From contig NZ_JAODNM010000120.1 in NCBI RefSeq assembly GCF_025464955.1, positions 1 through 41,815 of the forward strand: 41,815 nt of DNA, written 5' to 3'. Both the position numbers and the translations under genes were made by a program. Within the stretch, counting starts at the first letter, position 1. Each line of letters begins with the position of its first letter. The notes below the pieces were generated by a model. The model saw only the letters and a program-made list of their open reading frames with translations, did not search any database and was not told the origin of the DNA. The stretch comes from Amycolatopsis sp. Its GTDB lineage: Bacteria; Actinomycetota; Actinomycetes; Mycobacteriales; Pseudonocardiaceae. Below, one piece after another: positions 39,714 through 41,815 of the stretch.

Positions 39714-40220
39714 TCAGAAGCGGCGGGCGAACGGCTGTGGCTTGCGCATGCGGATCAGTAAGGCCAGCGGCACGAGCACGTACGGCAGGTTGAACAGGAG
39801 GAACTTGACCGGGTTGCCGGTGCGCATCGCTGGGTCGCCGAAGAACTCGACACCGAACACGACGATGCCGGTGAGCACGACGATCATCGTCGCGTAGATC
39901 ACCGACGGCAGCTGGATCCAGTTGCGCCCGGTGACCAGCGCGAACACCAGCACGACATAGAACGGCAGATAGACGAACGCGGACAGCCCGGTGACGATCC
40001 GCATCCAGTCCGGCGGGTGCATGAACAGCACGTCGGTGTCGTGGGCGTACCAGTAGTTCGACTGGACGAAGAAGTTGTCGGACGGGTGCGAGAAGTCCAC
40101 GCCGACGGTCGGCAACAGATCGCTGATGATCGAGGTGACAGCGAACACCGTGAACATGATGGCGAAGAAGATGTCGACCTTGCGGCGGCGCAGTTCCAGG
40201 TTCGCGACCGGAGTAGCCAT
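39714..40220 (-). CDS. EXPERA-domain (emopamil-binding-like) membrane protein
   Basis: A 168-residue protein with four membrane helices, matching the EXPERA fold shared by sterol isomerase EBP and TMEM97. It opens with KVDIFFAIMFTVFAVTSIIS, then an aromatic loop (NYWYAHDTDVLFMHPPDWMR), a second helix (LSAFVYLPFYVVLVFALVTG), and strands of conserved acidic residues (VEFFGDP) before the last helix. In eukaryotes this fold binds or isomerises sterols. Bacterial members are rare and uncharacterised. It is divergent from a DUF1295/steroid-5-alpha-reductase-like gene, 61 bases apart. TAAGAT (complement of 40229-40234) is a possible -10 only eight bases upstream, so its leader would be very short or absent. 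Confidence 0.75.
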   Translation of the reverse strand: MATPVANLELRRRKVDIFFAIMFTVFAVTSIISDLLPTVGVDFSHPSDNFFVQSNYWYAHDTDVLFMHPPDWMRIVTGLSAFVYLPFYVVLVFALVTGRNWIQLPSVIYATMIVVLTGIVVFGVEFFGDPAMRTGNPVKFLLFNLPYVLVPLALLIRMRKPQPFARRF

Positions 40221-40269
40221 GGTGAGTGATCTTATTAGCAGGACCGGGCATCAGCGCTAGACCCATTAG

Positions 40270-40275
40270 TAGAGT
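40270..40275 (+). promoter_or_regulatory. -10 element of a probable leaderless transcript (DUF1295 gene)
   Basis: TAGAGT (TAnnnT) ends six bases before the ATG at 40282, with no ribosome site between. Confidence 0.5.
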
Positions 40276-40281
40276 GCGGTC

Positions 40282-41109
40282 ATGAACGCGTTGCACGTCA
40301 GTTTGTGGGTCTTCGCCGGTGTCTGCCTGGTCGTGTGGCTGCTGTCGCTGGTGACGAGGGAGTACTCCTGGGTCGACCGGATCTGGTCGCTCGTGCCGGT
40401 GGCGTACCTGGGGATCTTCGCCGGCGGGGCCGGGTTCGCTGACGCTCGGCTCGACACGATTTTCGTCCTGGGCGCGCTGTGGGGCCTGCGGTTGACGTTC
40501 AACTTCGCCCGCAAAGGCGGATACGCGCGAGGCGGCGAGGATTACCGCTGGGCAGTACTGCGGGCCAAAATGGCACCCTGGCAGTTCCAGGTGTTCAACC
40601 TGTTCTTCATCACGATCTACCAGAACGCGATCCTGCTGCTGATCACCTTGCCCGCGTACACGGCGCTACAGCACCGATCGGCGTATGGCCCGCTCGACGT
40701 CGTCATCACCGTGGTCTTCCTCGCGTTCCTGGTCGGTGAGACAGTCGCGGACCAGCAGCAGTGGAACTTCCACGGCTGGAAGCGCGGCGAAGTCGACGCC
40801 GGCCGCGAGCCCGAACGACGCTTCCTCCAGAGCGGCCTGTTCCGCTTCTCGCGACACCCCAATTTCTTCTTCGAGCAGGCACAGTGGTGGATGGTGTTCG
40901 TCTTCGGCGCGATCGCGGCAGGCTCGCTATGGCAGTGGACCGTGCTCGGCGCCTTCCTCCTGACGCTGCTGTTCGTCGGCTCGACCAAGTTCACCGAAAG
41001 CATCACCATCGGCCGGTACCCGGAGTACGCCGACTACCAGCGCCGCACCTCGCCCGTAGTCCCCTGGTGGCCACGCTCTGGCGGCATCGCCCAAGCCCAG
41101 GCCGAATGA
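40282..41109 (+). CDS. DUF1295 / steroid 5-alpha-reductase-like membrane protein
   Basis: A 275-residue polytopic membrane protein of the DUF1295 group in the steroid 5-alpha-reductase/ICMT superfamily. The C-terminal NADPH-binding end is well preserved: GLFRFSRHPNFFFEQAQWWM, then TIGRYPEYADYQRRTSPVVP, with the RHPNF and YxxYQxxT elements. The N-terminal part has helices beginning LHVSLWVFAGVCLVVWLLSL. Such proteins probably reduce double bonds in lipids or isoprenoids; steroid substrates are not established for bacterial members. It is divergent from the EXPERA-domain gene, so the two may form a lipid-isomerising and reducing pair. No ribosome site; leaderless expression is likely. Confidence 0.88.
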   Translation: MNALHVSLWVFAGVCLVVWLLSLVTREYSWVDRIWSLVPVAYLGIFAGGAGFADARLDTIFVLGALWGLRLTFNFARKGGYARGGEDYRWAVLRAKMAPWQFQVFNLFFITIYQNAILLLITLPAYTALQHRSAYGPLDVVITVVFLAFLVGETVADQQQWNFHGWKRGEVDAGREPERRFLQSGLFRFSRHPNFFFEQAQWWMVFVFGAIAAGSLWQWTVLGAFLLTLLFVGSTKFTESITIGRYPEYADYQRRTSPVVPWWPRSGGIAQAQAE

Positions 41110-41308
41110 GCGCCTAGCCGCATTTAGCCGCCGGACTAGTACGGCGGTCGTCACCAACACCGCTTCCCTTGATTCGACGGCGGAAGCGACACGCAGGTTC
41201 CAACCTCGACGGGAAAGCCTGGCTGTGATCGGCGTGATCGCCACTGTTGGGGCCCTCGCCAGCGTCGTTCCACAGTAGACACTGAATGGATCTTAAGACC
41301 GAGTCCTA

Positions 41309-41330
41309 CGCAAGTCGACGGCGAGTTGCT
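41309..41330. repeat. Palindrome E, variant of the dispersed family
   Basis: Arms CGCAAGTCG / CGAGTTGCT around ACGG, differing from the consensus by a C-to-G change in the left arm and one terminal base. It lacks the box and the 21-base spacer found in copies 1 and 2. Confidence 0.65.
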
Positions 41331-41510
41331 GTTGGGTGGAGTGCGGTTAGCGCCGCGGGTTCGAGCGCTTTTGTTTACCGAGGCGAGGACCGGGGCGGCG
41401 AGGGATGCTCGGTACGAACCCGAGGGCCACATCCGTGAAGCGTTAGTAGCACCGGCGCTGATGTGACCACTTGAGGCTGCTGGGGCTCGTCGCGTCCACT
41501 GCCATTCGTA

Positions 41511-41552
41511 TCGGGGGGTCCCTGGTACGAATTCGTACCAGGGGTCCCCCGA
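41511..41552. repeat. 42-base near-perfect palindrome
   Basis: The centre GGTACGAATTCGTACC is a perfect dyad and extends outward through TCCC/GGGG and GGGGG/CCCCC arms, with only two wobble-type mismatches over 21 base pairs. It could form a cruciform or a very stable RNA hairpin. No U tract. It lies between palindromes E and F. Confidence 0.8.
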
Positions 41553-41568
41553 TTCAGTACCGCTGCGG

Positions 41569-41600
41569 GCTTTCGCAAGTCGACGGCGAGTTGCGAAAGC
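41569..41600. repeat. Palindrome F with extended arms
   Basis: Core at 41574-41595 with arms CGCAAGTCG / CGAGTTGCG, extended on both sides by GCTTT / AAAGC to a 32-base inverted repeat. It shares the C-to-G variant with palindrome E. Confidence 0.7.
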
Positions 41601-41612
41601 CGGGAATGCAGT

Positions 41613-41667
41613 CAGGGCTCGTCAGTGTCGCGGCCGGATGATCCGGTCGCGGCACTCACGAGCCCTG
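41613..41667. repeat. 55-base two-part stem-loop
   Basis: Outer arms CAGGGCTCGT / ACGAGCCCTG and inner complementary stretches GTGTCGCG...CCGGAT / ATCCGG...CGCGGCAC form a long, nearly continuous stem. It lies just upstream of a possible promoter at 41676. Confidence 0.7.
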
Positions 41668-41675
41668 GTACGGGA

Positions 41676-41681
41676 TATTCT
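41676..41681 (+). promoter_or_regulatory. -10 element before a possible leaderless gene at the window edge
   Basis: TATTCT (TAnnnT) stands seven bases before GTG at 41689, the same layout as at orn. Confidence 0.35.
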
Positions 41682-41688
41682 GTTACAC

Positions 41689-41815
41689 GTGCATGGTGTT
41701 GCGCCTGGGTCTTCGAAGCGGATCGAGATAAGCGGGCGGGATGAAGTCCGGTCTCCCGTCACCACCCATCCGCACTTCCCAACCACCACAATGCACAAGA
41801 CGGTGATGCCGCTGA
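41689..41815 (+). CDS. Possible leaderless gene running out of the window
   Basis: From GTG at 41689 the frame stays open for 42 codons to the last base. It starts VHGVAPGSSKRIEISGRDEV. Support is limited to the well-placed -10 hexamer seven bases upstream and the absence of a stop. Codon third positions are less GC-rich than in the core genes here, and no domain is recognised. The entry is partial at the right edge and may not be a gene. Confidence 0.3.
   Translation, partial: MHGVAPGSSKRIEISGRDEVRSPVTTHPHFPTTTMHKTVMPL

Larger units (their letters stand above)
41110..41688. other. Gene-poor right end with palindromes
   Basis: About 580 bases with no convincing gene; frames are short, overlapping and unsupported by start signals. 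It contains palindromes E and F, a 42-base palindrome and a 55-base stem, each listed separately. Local codon-like periodicity is absent. Confidence 0.5.

Overview
The window looks like a piece of chromosome from a high-GC actinobacterium of the Pseudonocardiales, most likely Amycolatopsis or a close relative. This is inferred from very high GC at third codon positions, frequent GTG starts, leaderless promoter layouts, short gene-end hairpins with little or no U tract, and gene content: crotonyl-CoA carboxylase/reductase, a SARP regulator, an SPW-repeat protein and a DUF5753 remnant. No rRNA or CRISPR array is present. One tRNA, tRNA-His(GTG), lies at about 25.7 kb.

Bases 1-8562 hold a short-chain acyl-CoA block and a growth/signalling block. 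The first contains a MeaB-type GTPase, a thiolase, methylmalonyl-CoA epimerase, a TetR regulator, an SPW-repeat membrane protein and crotonyl-CoA carboxylase/reductase; together they fit C4/C5 acyl-CoA and methylmalonyl-CoA supply. The second contains a DivIVA-like coiled-coil protein, a universal stress protein and a class III adenylate cyclase of the Rv1264 type.

Bases 8563-14058 are accessory DNA. They contain a 30-residue cysteine-rich microprotein gene with its own strong terminator, a C-terminal scrap of a DUF5753 regulator, a RibD/DHFR-like reductase, and a decayed integrative element. The element consists of a GntR/UTRA regulator, two tiny overlapping genes, an array of about seven strong hairpins, a membrane protein, and a helix-turn-helix protein and a tyrosine recombinase that are both cut at the same junction.

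Bases 14113-25605 are mostly core genes: proA, an M50-type metalloprotease, a 897-residue membrane/TPR protein of unknown role, a DNA glycosylase, a methyltransferase/M20 amidohydrolase pair, a trypsin-like protease lacking a PDZ domain, a HerA-like ATPase and oligoribonuclease.

Bases 25690-41109 start with tRNA-His and a repeat-rich intergenic region. Then come an anti-anti-sigma/AI-2E transporter operon, a SnoaL-like protein, a large SARP-NB-ARC-TPR regulator beside an atypical LuxR regulator, malic enzyme, several small membrane proteins, a ROK regulator, a broken secreted-enzyme gene, and a divergent pair made of an EXPERA-domain protein and a DUF1295 (steroid 5-alpha-reductase-like) protein.

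The most striking non-coding signal is a family of short palindromes with arms CGCAACTCG / CGAGTTGCG. They occur as tandem pairs in intergenic DNA. One composite element at the left edge (about 141-272) recurs in inverted orientation at about 26081-26217, and two variants lie in the gene-poor right end, where a 42-base palindrome and a 55-base stem also occur.
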